Assembly: GCF_030272615.1 (NCBI RefSeq)
Contig: NC_081408.1
Location: 67,805,546 to 67,869,545 of the forward strand
DNA: 64,000 bases
Source: Cryptomeria japonica
Taxonomy: Eukaryota > Streptophyta > Pinopsida > Cupressales > Cupressaceae
Direction: 5' to 3'
Position numbers and translations under genes: made by a program. Within the stretch, counting starts at the first letter, position 1, and every line of letters starts with the position of its first letter. This document shows, in pieces, positions 33,829 through 44,445 of this stretch. The notes under the pieces are model-generated. The model did no database searches and had not been told where the DNA came from. It saw only the letters and a list, made by a program, of their open reading frames with translations.

Positions 33829-34339
33829 ATTGGTATCAGAGCACTTGAAGATATGAGAAGAGAATGTTGAAGCAAATGAAGTAAAATTAGTTTATGTGAA
33901 TACTAAAGAGCAAATTGTAGATATCTATACAAAGCCTTTGCCTAAGGAAACATTTGAATATCTCAGAGAGGAGCTTGGGGTAATTTCCCTATTGGAAGAG
34001 ACTTAGATGTTGAAGATTGGCATCAAACTGGCAGAAACTAACAGAAAACCTTTTTTCGGCTTTCATGGAGGAGAGCTACTTCTCAGGGCAAGTAGTTGGT
34101 TGTGTGATATGTTTTTGAAACTTAACTGCTTTGGCATTTGATGTTAAAGGGGGGGAGATATCTATGGAAAAACATTGTACTTTGGAGAGATGTATTGTGA
34201 TGTATCTTTGGTTTCTATTTCTATTTCAAAACTTTGTATTGATTTACTCTTGGGAGATTGTTGGTCTATTTTGGCAGTTTGTTTCTGGAACTTAGATGTT
34301 TTTCTATCTAGTGTTGCCATCAATGCCAAAGGGGGAGAT
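33829..34339 (+). pseudogene. Internal segment 1 of the Copia array
   Basis: PBS ATTGGTATCAGAGCAC, then 13-20 bases of leader, then the RNase H C-terminus (EVKLVYVNTKEQIVDIYTKP, LPKETFEYLREELGVISL, stop). After that come a non-coding 3' region and polypurine AAAGGGGGAGAT (34328-34339). Everything from gag to most of RNase H is missing. Confidence 0.9.
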
Positions 34340-35400
34340 TGTTGGTATTATGGATGACTCTGTCATGTGTTACATTGGTTTTGTCATTGATGTAGAAACT
34401 TGTCTTCTTGGGAGATCTACATTGTTGTTTGGCACTATGGTATTCTAGTTATACTATTCACCGGCAGATAGATTATGTATTCACTGATACGTTATATTGT
34501 TCACTGGCAGTGATGATGACTTGTTATAATCTGGAGATCATTTTTTTATATCAAAGATATTGATTGGAAGCTTTGTTTTGGTGTATTATTTATGGGTCTA
34601 ATTGGGTTGATAGATTTTTCTTTACTGACAAATAGGTCTAGGTTATGGACCAGTACACATTTCATGTTTAGATCAACATTGCACATTATGGAGATTGTTT
34701 ATTGATTGGTTATTGTATTGAGCCGACATGTTATGACTCATTTGTAATTGATTTTCATTGTAATATCTTTAGTGAGCCGACCTATGTTTTTGGTCTTAGG
34801 TTTTTGTATAAATGTAAGATCATATTGATGTTTGAGTATTTACATGGATATAGATGAGCAAATATTAGCATATCCTTGTGCGAATCAAGAAGACATCATT
34901 TGAAGGTTGAAGGGAAGGTTATGAAGATGTTTAGAGCTTAAACTAGTACTGAATCCAACATTGAAAATGCTATTTTGTGCAATACATTATCATTGGATTT
35001 AACCATCCAATTGTGTAGTCAGTGTGACTCCTATTTTGTGATTGAGCAGTGAGCTCTAGGCAGGTGGTCTTTCTACATGTGTAGACCCCATTTGTATACA
35101 CATACTATCTGCAGTAGTATCATATGATTGTGGGTAAGGTTTCCCACCGTGGTTTTTCCCTCACCGGGTTTCCACGTCAAAATATTTGTGTTATGTGTTG
35201 TGGATGTTGTTTCTCTTTGTATTTTACACATTAAGTTATATCGGTATTGCTATATCTATTAATCTATTTTACCGACACTTAAGTTTGGTTTATCGGCATT
35301 AAGTTTTAATTGAATAACTTGCATTTGGATTACAATTTTATATAACTGGTTTACAACTGATTCAACCCCCCCCTCTCAATTGTCCTTCTGGTTCCTAACA
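34340..35400 (+). repeat. LTR B of the Copia array
   Basis: TGTTGGTATTATGGATGACTC to TTCCTAACA, 1061 bp, without the 43-bp duplication of LTR A. Confidence 0.9.
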
Positions 35401-35909
35401 ATTGGTATCAGAGAACTTGAAGATATGAGAAGAGAATGTTGAAGCAAATGAAGTAAAATTGGTTTATGTGAATACTAAAGAGAAAATTGCAAATATTTTT
35501 ACAAAGCCTTTGCCTAAGGAAACATTTGAATATCTCAGAGAGTATCTTGGGGTAATTTCCCTATCGACATAGACTTACATGTTGAAGATTGGCATCAAAC
35601 CAACAAAAACTAATAGAAAACCTTTTTCTAGCTTTGATGGAGGAGAGCTACTTCTCGAGGGGAGTAGCTGGCTATGTGATATGTTTTTGAAACTTAAATG
35701 CTTTGGCATTTGATGTCAAAGGGGGAGAGATATCTATGGAAAAACATTGTACTTTGGAGATGTATTGTGATGTATCTTTGATTTTTGTTTCTATTTCAAA
35801 ACTTTATATTGATTTACTCTTGGGAGATTGTTGGTCTATTTTGGTATTCTGTTTCTAGCACTTAGATGTTTTTGTATCTAGTGTTGCCATCAATGCCAAA
35901 GGGGGAGAT
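35401..35909 (+). pseudogene. Internal segment 2 of the Copia array
   Basis: Same deletion junction as segment 1. PBS ATTGGTATCAGAGAAC, then VKLVYVNTKEKIANIFTKPL and the 3' region, ending in AAAGGGGGAGAT before LTR C. Confidence 0.9.
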
Positions 35910-36953
35910 TGTTGGTATTATGGATGAATTTTTCATGTGTTGCATTGTTTTTGTCATTGATTTCAACACTTTTCTTCTTGAGATCTATGTTGTTGTTTGG
36001 CACTATGGTATTCTGGTTATACTATTCATCGGCAGACAGATTATGTATTCACTGATAGGTTATATTGTTCACTGGTAGTAATGATGATTGTTTATCATCA
36101 AGAGATCATTTGTATATGTCAAAGACATTGATTGGAAGCTTGGTTTTGGTGTATTGTTTATTGGTCTAATTGGGTTGATAGATTTTCCTTTACCAGTAGA
36201 TAGGTCTAGGTTATGGACCGGTACATGTTTCATGTTCAAATCAACATTTCTCGTTATGGAGATTGTTTATTCATTGGTTATTGTACTGAGCCAACATGTT
36301 ATGACTCATTTGTAAATGATTTTCATTGAAATATCTTTAGTGAGCTGACCTATGCTTTTGGTCTTAGGTTTTTGTATAAATGTAAGATCATATTGATGAT
36401 CGAGTATGTACATGGATATAGATGAGAAAATATTAGCAAATCCTTGTGCGAATCAAGTAGACATCATTTGAAGGTTGAAGAGAAGGTTATGAAGATGTTC
36501 AGAGCTTAAACTGGTACTGAATCTAGCATTGTGGATGCTATTTTGTGTAGTACATTATCATTAGATTTAACCATCCAATTGTGTAGTCAATGTGACTCCT
36601 ATTTTGTGATTGAGTAGTGAGCTCTAGGTAGTTTACCTTTCTGCATGTGCATACCCCATTTGTATACACATATTATCTGCAGTAGTGATTGTGGATAAGT
36701 TTTCCCACCGTGGTTTCCCCTCACCGGGTTTCCATGTCAAAATCTCTATGTTATGTGTTGTGGATGTTGTTTCACTTTATTTTTTACACATTAAGTTATA
36801 CTGGTACTGCTATATCTATTAATTTATTTTACCGACACTTCCGTTTGGTTTATCGACATTAAGTTTTAATTGAATAACTTGCATTTGGATTACAATTTTA
36901 TATAACTAATTCACCCCCCCCCCCCCTCCTCATTGTCCTTCTAGTTCCTAACA
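35910..36953 (+). repeat. LTR C of the Copia array
   Basis: TGTTGGTATTATGGATGAAT to AGTTCCTAACA, 1044 bp. A 13-C run lies near its end. Confidence 0.9.
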
Positions 36954-37464
36954 ATTTGTATCAAAGCACTTGAAGATATGAGAAGAGAATGTTGAAGCAA
37001 ATGAAGTAAAATTGGTTTATGTGAATACTAAAGAGAAAATTGCTGATATCTTTACAAAGCCTTTGCCTAAGGAAACATTTGAATATCTCGGAGAGAAGCT
37101 TGGGGTAATTTCCCTACTGGTAGAGACTTAGATGTTGAAGATTGGCATCAAACCGATAGAAACTAACAGAAAACCTTTTTTCGGCTTTGATGGAGGAGAG
37201 CTACTTCTCAGGGGGAGTAGTTGGTTGTGTGATATGTTTTTGAAACTTAACTACTTTGGAATTTGATGTTAAAGGGGGAGAGATATCTATGGAAAAACAT
37301 TATACTTTGGAGAGATGTATTGTGATGTATCTTTGGTTTCTATTTCTATTTCAAAACTTTGTATTGATTTACTCTTGGGAGATTGTTGGTCTATTTTGGC
37401 ATTCTATTTCTGGCACTTAGATGTTTTTTTATCTAGTGTTGCCATCAATGCCAAAGGGGGAGAT
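36954..37464 (+). pseudogene. Internal segment 3 of the Copia array
   Basis: Same junction again. PBS ATTTGTATCAAAGCAC, then VKLVYVNTKEKIADIFTKPL and the 3' region with a polypurine tract. Confidence 0.9.
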
Positions 37465-38527
37465 TTTTGGTATTATGGATGAATTTGTCATGTGTTGCAT
37501 TGGTTTTGTCATTGATGTCAACCCTTGTCTTCCTAAGAGATCTACATTGTTTTTTGGCACTATGGTATTCTGGTTATACTATTCACTAGTAGACACATAA
37601 TGTATTCACAGATAGGTTATATTGTTCACCGGTATTAATGATGACTTGTTATCATCTGGAGATCATTTTGTTATGTTGAAGACATTTATTGGAAGCTTGG
37701 TTTTGGTATATTGTTTATTGGTCTAATCAGGTTGACATATTTTCCTTTACCGGTGGATAGGTCTAGGTTATGGACGGTTACACGTTTCATGTTCAAATCA
37801 ACATTGCACGTTATGGAGATTGTTTATTGATTGGTTATTGTATTGAGCCAACATGTTATGACTCATTTGTAATTGATTTTCATTGAAATATCTTTAGTGA
37901 GCTAACCTATGCTTTTGGTCTTAGGTTTTTGTATATATGTAAGACCATATTGATGATCGAGTATGTATATGGATATAGATGAGAAAATATTAGTAGATCC
38001 TTGTGTGAATCAAGTAGACATCATTTAAAGGTTGAAGGGAAGGTTATGAAGATGTTCATAGCTTAAACTGGTACTGAATCTAGCATTACAGATGCTATTT
38101 TGTGCAGTACATTATTATTGGATTTAACCATCCAATTATGTAGTCAGTATGACTCCTATTTTGTGATTGAGAAGTGGGCTCTAGGCAGTTGGCCTTTCTG
38201 CATGTGCAGACCCCATTTGTATACACATATTATCTGCAGTAGTATCATATGATTGTGGGTAAGGTTTCCCATCATGGTTTTTCCCTCATCGGGTTTCCAC
38301 ATCAAAATCTTTGTGTTATGTGTTGTGGATGTTGTTTTGCTTTCTATTTTACACATTAAGTTATACCGGTACTGCTATATCTGTTAATCTATTTTACCGA
38401 CACTTATGTTTGGTTTACCGGCATTAAGTTTTAATTGAATAACTTGCATTTGGATTACAATTTTATATAACTGGTTCACAACTGATTCACCCCCCCCCCC
38501 TCTCATTTGTCCTTCCAATTCCTAGCA
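37465..38527 (+). repeat. LTR D of the Copia array
   Basis: Starts TTTTGGTATTATGGATGAAT (TG changed to TT), ends CAATTCCTAGCA, 1063 bp. It is followed by ATGCA, the right target duplication. Confidence 0.88.
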
Positions 38528-39685
38528 ATGCACACATACAAATGAAAGAAAGGACAATGATAGTGAGATTACTAGAAATTGTAATTCTAATATTATTATG
38601 ACAAAATAATGGTGCCAATACTTGAAAATTAATTGCTTTGAACGAAGAGTGAGGCTTCATTTTATACAGATTCAGATGTTGTTGAATGGACAAGATTGAA
38701 TTAGTTTTAGGAGTTTGAATGGACAAAATTGAATGCAACTAAAAGTTGCCATTTAGAAGATGAGGAAAAATGGAAAAAACCGAAGATATCAAGCGTATCA
38801 AGAAAAGAGGATAATCTAGAGATTTAATAAATATAATTTATTAATTATCTCCACACGAGGATGAAATTAGTAGGTAGAAGAAGATATTTATGAAAAATTA
38901 ATAAATATAATCTATTAGCTTTCTCCTTATATTTAGCGATATAAATAATTAAATAAAATAGATTTATTTAATTGATAGAAAAAAAGGATAGATAAATAAA
39001 TATTGTTTATTTATCATAGAAGAAGATATTTATGAAAGAGGCTTAATTAATTAAACCTAGGTGGGAATCAAGTTGAATTGATGTCAAAGGACAATTATTT
39101 GGTAAAATTGAGTCAAATTAAATCAATTTGGACGAAATTGGGAAGATTTAGTCAAATGAGTCAGAGGATAAGGAATGGGATCAAAATGATGTCATGGGAT
39201 CAAATTGATGTCATTAGAATAGGTTTTGGGAGAAAATGGTATCATGGGATTGAAATGGGGGGATCAAAATGATGTCATGGGATCAAATGATATCATGGGA
39301 TTGAAATCGGGACAAAATGGCATCATTGGGATAGGTTTTAGGCTAAATTGATATTATAAGATTGAAATGGGGACAAAATGATATTAATGGGATAGGTTTT
39401 AGGAGAAATTGATAGCATTGGATCAAAATAGGGATAAAATGATATCAATGGGATAGGTTTTGGGATAAATTGATGTCATTGGATCGAAATTGGGGTAAAA
39501 TGGTATCAACGAGATAGTTTTTAGAATAAAAAAATATCATAGAATCTAAATGGGGACAAACTAATGTCAACGAGACATGAAATGATTAAATTTAAGGAGA
39601 GAAGAATGAGATAGGATCGATGAACAATGAAAAGACATGTTAAAAATAGTAGACACAGGTGTTGACCATTTTTTTAGTGTCTACA
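38528..39685 (-). repeat. LTR (part) of gypsy relic E3
   Basis: On the minus strand this begins TGTAGACACTAAAAAAATGG at 39685, directly after a polypurine tract. It shares its first bases and an ATGGTCAACAC word with the E1 LTR. A TATAAAAT lies at about 38659 on the minus strand. The region 39100-39560 is a run of related GATGTCATGGGATCAAA words. The Copia array is inserted at 38528, so the LTR probably continues left of 32735. Confidence 0.6.
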
Positions 39686-40069
39686 TTTTGTCCCTCTTTG
39701 GGAAAATGCAATTTAGAGAATTGCTTCAAAGAAAATTTGAGAAAAGTCACATTAAAGATGTCCAAAACATAATAGGTTACAAGGGTGCCCCCTCAAAAAT
39801 TGACTGAAGATTTTGAACAAGAGGTTAATTTGTTGACAATGATGCCAAGATTTTGTAATCGCTAATGGAAGTGAAATCAAAGGTCAAACACAAAAGATAC
39901 AAATCTTGGAAGTTGAAAAATATTGCAACCAACACAAATTAGGTAGCATGCATGTCCATCTAGGCACTCCAAACGAGAATAAAAGGGGGTGGGAGGGTGA
40001 AAAGAGCTCATTTTCACTCTCTCATTTGGAATAATTTGAGTTTTAGAGTAAGGAAGACTTCACAAGGAT
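39686..40069 (-). mobile_element. Polypurine tract and 3' internal end of gypsy relic E3
   Basis: The polypurine tract (minus strand AAAGAGGGACAAAA, 39686-39699) is followed by internal sequence. Its reverse complement near 39950-40025 (GAGCTCTTTTCACCCTC ... TAGATGG.C.TGCATG) resembles the E1 segment 9050-9110 beside the antisense gene's first exon. The relic breaks off at 40070. No coding remains are long enough to name. Confidence 0.5.
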
Positions 40070-40476
40070 CACTAGTACAAAAACAACAATATATGACTAA
40101 AACAACTACCAAAAATTGCATATAAATGAGTAAATTTGATCCTGTGACCATTAGTAGTTTATTGCCAGTCATTAATCACGCGACCAAATTTATGACTAAA
40201 CTATTTTAGTCATTTATTGGTTGTTTTGATTGATCAATTTGGTCATTTATTTGGTCATTGATTTATTCATTAATTTGGTGATTTATTTAATCATTTATTT
40301 AGTCATTGATTTAGTCATTAATTTAGTGAGTGAATATTGTCTACCAATCATTTATTTAGTCATTGATTGTTGTTAATTGGTCATTTATTTAATCATTAAT
40401 TATTGTCAATTGGTAGTATATTTAATCATTTTTATCATTATTTTACCATCAATTGGTCATATATTTAGTCATATTA
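40070..40476 (+). mobile_element. CACTA-like terminus with GTCATTTATT subterminal repeats (fragment)
   Basis: CACTAGTACAAAAACAAC at 40070 resembles the CACTA start of the 15940 element. It is followed by more than ten degenerate copies of TTAGTCATTTATT/TGGTCATTTATT words in 40190-40470, as in subterminal arrays. No inverted partner end was found in the window, so this is a truncated element or a chance start. Confidence 0.4.
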
Positions 40477-40546
40477 GGGCACGATGGAACTGAACCACCA
40501 TCCCCCTTCTTGTAAAGTAGGTCCTCTTTCATTTGAGCTAGCACCC
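40477..40546 (-). tRNA. Degenerate bacterial/organelle-type tRNA-Val(UAC)-like sequence
   Basis: On the minus strand, 70 nt fold as a tRNA. The acceptor pairs GGGTGC with GTGCCC (with G-U pairs). The D arm is TAGCTC...GAGG. The anticodon arm is CCTAC-TTTACAA-GAAGG with anticodon TAC and one mismatch. The T arm is GGTGG-TTCAGTT-CCATC. The D and anticodon regions match bacterial tRNA-Val(UAC) far better than a plant nuclear tRNA. It is 2-3 bases shorter than normal and has a mismatched D stem, so it is probably a pseudogene of mitochondrial or plastid origin. Confidence 0.5.
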
Positions 40547-40900
40547 TTTAAAGTATAATTATACCATGTACCCTATATTAGCCTATAAACATACTGATGC
40601 ACATCAAAGAAACAAAAGGCAAGTTCATATGTTATTAGGTTAGTCACAACCAAAATGAAACACAAATGAACCTAAAAACCTTAACATGCATATCAAGAGA
40701 GATATAAAGAACACAACAAGCAGCCTCCATAAACAAAAAAGGGAAAGAAAACCCCCAATATGCTCCCCAAAATTATCATAGTTGTTCCTCCCTTGTTCCT
40801 CTCCTCTCTAAGTCCCACATGAGTATAGCTCTCAACTTTAAGCACTATCCATGGATGTCTTATGAAGATTCAAGATGGTTGTGAAAATGAAAACAAATGC
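40547..40900. other. No gene seen; possible U5 side of the E2 LTR
   Basis: Non-coding. The LTR of E2 probably ends somewhere in 40.55-40.95 kb on this side, but the second copy needed to fix it is not in the window. Confidence 0.35.
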
Positions 40901-42018
40901 TCATGCAAGTGTAAATAAGTTACTATGAGAAAGCACGTAATTAGTGTATGTAAATTTTAGTAAAATAACAATACAAATGCTTCTAAATGCTCTCTTTAAA
41001 ATGACTATAAGTTTGATGCACAAAGACTTGTGATTCTGAAAATGAAGAATAAGAGCTCTATTTATAGGGAAAACAGGGCAATGGATGGTCAAGATTGAGT
41101 AATCTTAACAAGGGCTAGGATTGATGTGTTTGTGATCCATGTGATGGCTTTCAACCCAATCCCATGATGACAAATGTCAAACATGAGATGGCTTGAGAGG
41201 AGAGGGAAGAAGCATTAAATTATTGGGATGACATGAAGGTTACCTTGGGAGGGTTTGGTTAGGCTTGAGTTACGGAATAAAGTTTTTATCCAATGAATAA
41301 TGCCTTTATCCAATGGATAAACTCTTGAGCAAGAGTTAGTGGGGATAACCATGGTCAAAGCAATAAATTATTGAAGAGACCCATGAGTTAAATGAGGGTT
41401 GAAGTAGAGGGAAAGCCTCTAACCATGTGGGCAAGTTGAGCTAACCATTAATGGTTATGTACGAACCATTCATGGTTTGAAAGACTTTAGGGGTTAACTT
41501 GTTGAAGGATAGAAAGACTTTAATGCATTTTCAAGACTTTGAGGCTTTGAGAAGACACTTCTCTTTGCTTAGGAATGTGACAATAATTAGGGAGGGGGAT
41601 TAGGATAATTAGGAATGGATTAGAAGAATCTAGAAGGAGATTAGTGAGCAAGTGGGTTTGGTGGGTGAGAGAAAGTAGGATTTTAATTATAAAAAAAATC
41701 ATTTATTTTAAGTAAAATTGTGCAACTTGCATTTGTAGGAGAATGCAAGTGGGAGGGGTTTAGAGATTTAAATAAATATTTATTTAAATGATGAAAGGGG
41801 TTTAATTAAACAAATATGCTTTATTTATTTAATTAATTGTTAGAGTGTGGTTTAATGAATTAATTTAAATAAATCGAATAATTTATTTAATTAATAGAGG
41901 AAGAGGTTCAAGATGAATTAATTAAATATTAATTTAATTAATTGATGATTGATGGTTTAAATAATCAAATAAATACTAAATATTTATTTAATTAAATGGA
42001 TAGAATTATGTGTCTACA
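40901..42018 (-). repeat. 3' LTR of gypsy element E2 (left boundary approximate)
   Basis: Minus-strand LTR starting TGTAGACACATAATTC at 42018 after a polypurine tract. A TATA box (TATAAATAG, 41066-41058 on the minus strand) is followed by typical U3/R sequence. 41760-42000 is very rich in TTAATTAAAT words. Confidence 0.6.
41058..41066 (-). promoter_or_regulatory. TATA box in the E2 LTR
   Basis: TATAAATAG on the minus strand, about 950 bp into the LTR, in the same relative place as the E1 TATA box. Confidence 0.5.
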
Positions 42019-42033
42019 TTTGCCCCTCTTTGA
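42019..42033 (-). promoter_or_regulatory. Polypurine tract of E2
   Basis: Minus strand TCAAAGAGGGGCAAA next to the LTR start. It is nearly identical to the E1 tract at 9340-9355. Confidence 0.85.
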
Positions 42034-42434
42034 GACGGTGTGGTTTATCACGTCATTTCAAAGAGAGAAATATAGGTGTGAGAAATATGCCCTAGAAATG
42101 TTGATTTAGTGGGTGGTATGCCCCCTCGAGAGATGGGCCAAAAAATTTCAAAAAATTGAGCAATCTCTCGAAAAAGAGAAAGAAATTGGGGGGAGGTAGA
42201 ATAGAAGAAATTAGAAATAATGGTGAAAGAATGGGAGAAAATGAAGTGAATACGAAGAAATGAGAGGCTTCCAAAGTTCACAGGGACCACGATGGTGAGC
42301 GAGGTGAATTAGGGTTAGGGCTGGGGGGTGTATATTTGGAGGGGAAGGGGTAAAAGTGTCTCATTTGCACCAATCTCTCTGATAGTTTGGAGCTCTAATA
42401 GTGACCTTAGGTGAAGGAGTGAGCAACAGTCATC

Positions 42435-42509
42435 ATGGTCGTGCCCATAGCAGATCACCAGCTAGAGTGGATCCACCGATACCAGCAGCCAGAGGACTAT
42501 GGATCATCG
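42435..42509 (+). pseudogene. Presumed first exon of the E2 antisense PMD gene
   Basis: Short ORF starting MVVPIADHQLEWIHRYQ, preceded by GC-richer sequence with TATATTT at about 42330. Where E1 has a splice donor CCG|GTATGT, this copy has TCG|ATATGC at 42510, a G-to-A change that would remove the GT. The exon role is inferred from position and from this parallel. Confidence 0.35.
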
Positions 42510-42539
42510 ATATGCAAATGTTTAATTTTGCTTTTGATG

Positions 42540-42850
42540 CATTTTTAGCGTGTTTTTTCAAGCATCAAAGTCCAAGGTAGACAATAGCACTAAACTTATG
42601 TTTCAGCGCTTTTATAGCCTAAAGTAGTGCTATGGTGCTGCAATGGCACTTTTGCATAGTTGTTTTAGTGCGTTTGTCAGTTTAGTGCCTTTGTAGCATA
42701 GATATAGCACTTTTGTAGTTCTAGCACATTTGTGTAGTTGTTTTGGCATTATTGCTATAAAACAGCGCAATGGTATAGATTTTGTAGCACGAGTGTTGTT
42801 TTAACACATTTGTGCTTCATTTGTAGCACTACTGTCAGTAGAGTAGCGTG
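42540..42850 (+). repeat. Word-repeat cluster (AGCACTTTTGTAG-like) in the presumed PMD intron
   Basis: Some ten to fifteen degenerate words of the form (T)AGCRC-TTTTGTAG or TTTAGTGC, for example TAGCACTTTTGTAG, AGCGCTTTTATAG, GGCACTTTTGCATAG and TAGCACATTTGTGTAG. It lies between the presumed exons, matching the E1 intron cluster in position and partly in sequence (GCGCTTGTGTAGG). Confidence 0.6.
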
Positions 42851-43107
42851 ATTGTGATATATGCCCTAGTGTTAGATAAAATATCATTTGATGCTTGTGT
42901 TGATTGATTGATTGGTTGTTTTGGTGAACCATAGCATCCCCATTGAGACTAGGTCATTGTGATAAATGTTTGTTGTAGTCTAGGATTGTCATGATCGATT
43001 ACCTATTGTGAACCGAACATACTTGATTAGAAAGTATTTGTTGATAGTCTAGGTTGAAACTTAAGAAATTTTGTAGCAAAATAAGTGATATTTGTTGATA
43101 TGTGTAG

Positions 43108-44277
43108 GAGGATCTTCCCATCTTATAGATGCAGGATCGGCATCCCGCCACACAGCAACTGCGTGAGCAATTGACTGAGGCAAAGATAGATTGTATATGT
43201 GCAGCTAAGTTATATGATATGATGTACCTACCTATGATTCATACGAATTGTGAACTACTGATAGTGTTGGCCAAGAAATGGCATAGCGATACATGCTCCT
43301 TTCATTTGGCGATGGCAAAGATGACTGTGACACTGGAAGATGTTTGGAGGATACTGCATATCTCGATTAGAGGGGAGCTTGTGACATATGATCACCACCT
43401 AGGGATGACAGTCGTATAGAGGATATTTTTTGAGGATGTATACATTGAGGATGGCTTCGTGGCATGGCAAGATATAGCAACGATTTATGAACCATTACCA
43501 TCAGTACTAGCAAGTATCGTCAGGGGTTTTCTTTGCCTCAATCGATGTTTGCATGGATTACCCATTGGTTGGGGCTAGGTGATAGAGCAGATGGTGACAG
43601 AGGGGACCCACTATGCATGGGGGCCATGTGTGTTGGTGCACCTCTATAGGGTTCTGCATGAGGCAGTGTATCGAGAGAGTAGATCACTAGGTGTAGGGAT
43701 CACTTTGTTGCATATATGGGCTTGGGAGCACTTGCCAGTCACATGGCTAGTATGTTTGAGGTTTAGGGTGATAGATTAGCCCTATGCATTTATGTATTGA
43801 GGTTTGATGACCCAGCCCCATTTGGGGAAGTTGGAGTTTTGGCGGTGGGCATTAGATGACTTAGAGATGGTCATATGGAGGCCTTACACTAACTATGAGG
43901 ACTGGGAGGATGATGGAGAGGCCTTACCGTATGTATATGTGAATTAATTTTTTATTGGTCACACATCCCATATTATGGAGAGATAGTTGATAGGGAGAGT
44001 GATGGGACAGTTTGGGTGGAGGCAGAGTATGCCGAGGGGTTCAGGGGAGTATGCATGGGTAGTGTGGGAGAGATTTTAGTGGGGGCCAGTTTTTCCCTAT
44101 GATCAAACCCTTATGGAGTTCTAGACATTACAGGCAAGACCATGGCAGATGAGGCCAAAGATTGTATATGCGGGGGTGATAGAGGAGTCTACACAGTATC
44201 ACATCGCTCATCTGATTCCACAGATCTCAAATCCTGTAGAGCCGATACCACCATTTAAGGATGACAAAGAACCATGA
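43108..44277 (+). pseudogene. Antisense plant mobile domain (PMD/MAIN-like) gene in E2, main exon
   Basis: Begins after TGTGTAG (AG acceptor) and stays in one reading frame to TGA 44275-44277, with about eight internal stops and no frameshift. PMD signatures in order: LLIVLAKKWHSDTCSFHLAM, VTLEDVWRILHI, LPIGWG, IEQMVTEGTHYAWGPCVL, LLHIWAWEHLPV, EMVIWRPYTNYEDW, VMGQFGWRQSMP. The last three correspond to the WSWE, IWxPY and LPDRVxRQFG blocks of MAIN-like proteins. It shares long blocks with the E1 copy (EQMVTEGT.YAWGPCVL), is antisense to pol and lies beyond the pol 3' end as in E1. Confidence 0.8.
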
Positions 44278-44445
44278 TAGAGGAGGAGGAGGAGATTAGG
44301 TAGGGGTGGAGGAGGAGGAGGTGGGGGAGGAGGTGGAGGTGGTGGAGGAGGTTTTGGTGGAGTAGGAGGAGGCAAAGGGGGTGAGAGAGGTGGATTTGGG
44401 GGTGGAGGTGGATTTGGAGGTGGAGGTGGTGGAGGAGGAAAGTTT
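44278..44445 (+). repeat. GGA/GGT microsatellite, G-rich strand
   Basis: A nearly pure run of GGAGGA, GGTGGA and GGGGGA units directly after the PMD stop. Read on the minus strand it gives an artefactual polyproline run fused to the truncated RNase H. Many closely spaced G-tracts make G-quadruplex formation plausible. It marks the point where E2 pol breaks off. Confidence 0.9.

Larger units (their letters stand above)
32736..38527 (+). mobile_element. Tandem Copia array: four LTRs alternating with three deleted internal segments
   Basis: Order: LTR A, internal 1, LTR B, internal 2, LTR C, internal 3, LTR D. All are in the same orientation with periods of 1604, 1570 and 1555 bp. Each internal piece (509-511 bp) has a PBS fused to the last codons of RNase H plus the 3' region and polypurine tract, so one deletion of most of gag-pol predates amplification. 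The array is flanked by GTGCA (32731-32735) and ATGCA (38528-38532), a nearly perfect 5-bp TSD. This suggests one insertion followed by expansion in place, or insertion as a multimer. Confidence 0.9.

Noticed and set aside
38487-38738. Minus-strand 83-codon ORF across the right end of the Copia array
   Set aside because: It crosses the LTR D/flank boundary and encodes no recognisable motif.
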